In this document: in pieces, positions 6,396 to 6,505 of the stretch
Layout: each line of letters starts with the position of its first letter
How positions within the stretch are numbered: the first letter of the stretch is position 1
NCBI GenBank assembly: GCA_017456945.1
Contig: JAFTIK010000062.1
Location: 1-6,505 of the forward strand
DNA: 6,505 nucleotides
Origin: Clostridia bacterium
GTDB lineage: Bacteria; Bacillota_A; Clostridia; Christensenellales; Borkfalkiaceae
Reading direction: 5' to 3'
Program-made: the position numbers and the translations under genes
The notes under the pieces: model-generated
Database searches by the model: none
Told to the model about the DNA's origin: nothing
The model's input: the letters and a program-made list of their open reading frames with translations, nothing else

Positions 6396-6479
6396 GTAGC
6401 CGCTCGATAGGGGTTATTTTAAGTGTGCAAACACACCCCAAAAAATATTCGGCGAGACTGGTTAGCAGGAGGTATTAAA
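6396..6479 (+). promoter_or_regulatory. Ribosomal protein L21 leader (cis-regulatory 5' UTR)
   Basis: The ~84-base leader can fold into a closing stem of TAGCCG (6397-6402) with TGGTTA (6459-6464) and CTCG (6403-6406) with CGAG (6453-6456), with a two-base AC bulge on the 3' side. Inside it, GTGTG (6423-6427) pairs with CACAC (6432-6436) around a CAAA loop, flanked by GGGG at 6410-6413 and CCC at 6437-6439. The closing stem ends two bases before the ribosome binding site AGGAGG (6467-6472). Size, position directly before rplU and the CCGCTCG ... GGCGAGACTGG pairing fit the Firmicutes L21 leader family, thought to let L21 repress its own operon. The structure was worked out by hand; family membership is from memory. 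Confidence 0.72.
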
Positions 6480-6505
6480 ATGTACGCAATCGTAGAAAAC
6501 GGTTC
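6480..6505 (+). CDS. rplU: 50S ribosomal protein L21, N-terminal fragment (3' truncated by window edge)
   Basis: Only eight codons are visible (MYAIVENG, plus two bases of the next). This matches the start of bacterial L21, which typically begins MYAIIxTGGKQY. The ATG sits seven bases after a full AGGAGG ribosome binding site. L21 binds 23S rRNA in the large subunit. In Firmicutes rplU is normally followed by prp, encoding the protease that trims L27, and rpmA for L27; these would lie beyond the window. The call rests on the short N-terminus plus the strong promoter and leader, since no more protein is visible. Confidence 0.82.

Noticed and set aside
1..6505. CRISPR array, mobile element, toxin-antitoxin or defence system
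   Set aside because: No spaced direct repeats, transposase or integrase motifs, or paired small toxin/antitoxin genes are visible. The amino-acid repeats in the lipoprotein are degenerate protein repeats, not DNA arrays.

Overview
The window looks like chromosomal DNA of a low-to-moderate GC member of the Firmicutes (Bacillota), most likely an uncultured, host-associated Clostridia lineage. This is inferred from four things: dnaE followed by pfkA, which is a Firmicutes arrangement; strong AAGGAG-type ribosome binding sites and sigma-A promoters with AT-rich intergenic DNA; an L21-type leader in front of rplU; and a lipoprotein built from an InlB-type repeat plus BspA-type leucine-rich repeats, an architecture common in gut Clostridia. 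The species cannot be named from the sequence.

Layout. Bases 2-1366 (+) are the C-terminal part of dnaE, the DNA polymerase III alpha subunit, ending with a beta-clamp motif and an OB fold. A strong extended -10 promoter in the following 121-base gap starts a two-gene glycolytic unit. This is pfkA (ATP-type 6-phosphofructokinase, 1488-2450) and, 42 bases later, a pyrophosphate-type phosphofructokinase (2493-3743). A clear intrinsic terminator at 3767-3799 closes it. A separate transcription unit then encodes a 640-residue surface lipoprotein (3893-5815). It converges on a small helical protein of unknown function (5854-6291, minus strand), and both share a bidirectional terminator at 5823-5849. 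The right end holds two divergent, physically overlapping promoters. One serves the helical protein. The other drives an autoregulatory-type leader RNA and rplU (ribosomal protein L21), whose first eight codons close the window.

How the genes work together. The two phosphofructokinases catalyse the same committed step with different phosphoryl donors. Their diagnostic residues differ as expected: Gly/Gly in the ATP enzyme and Asp/Lys in the PPi enzyme. Co-transcription suggests the cell can draw on ATP or PPi for glycolysis, and can reverse the step with the PPi enzyme. dnaE and rplU are housekeeping genes at the edges. The lipoprotein and the helical protein are the accessory part.

I see no CRISPR array, transposase, tRNA, rRNA, phage gene or defence system. 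The most interesting points are the tandem ATP/PPi phosphofructokinase operon, the overlapping divergent promoters beside rplU, the L21 leader fold, and the mosaic lipoprotein with its alternating 23/25-residue repeat. None of these amounts to a clearly new biological system.
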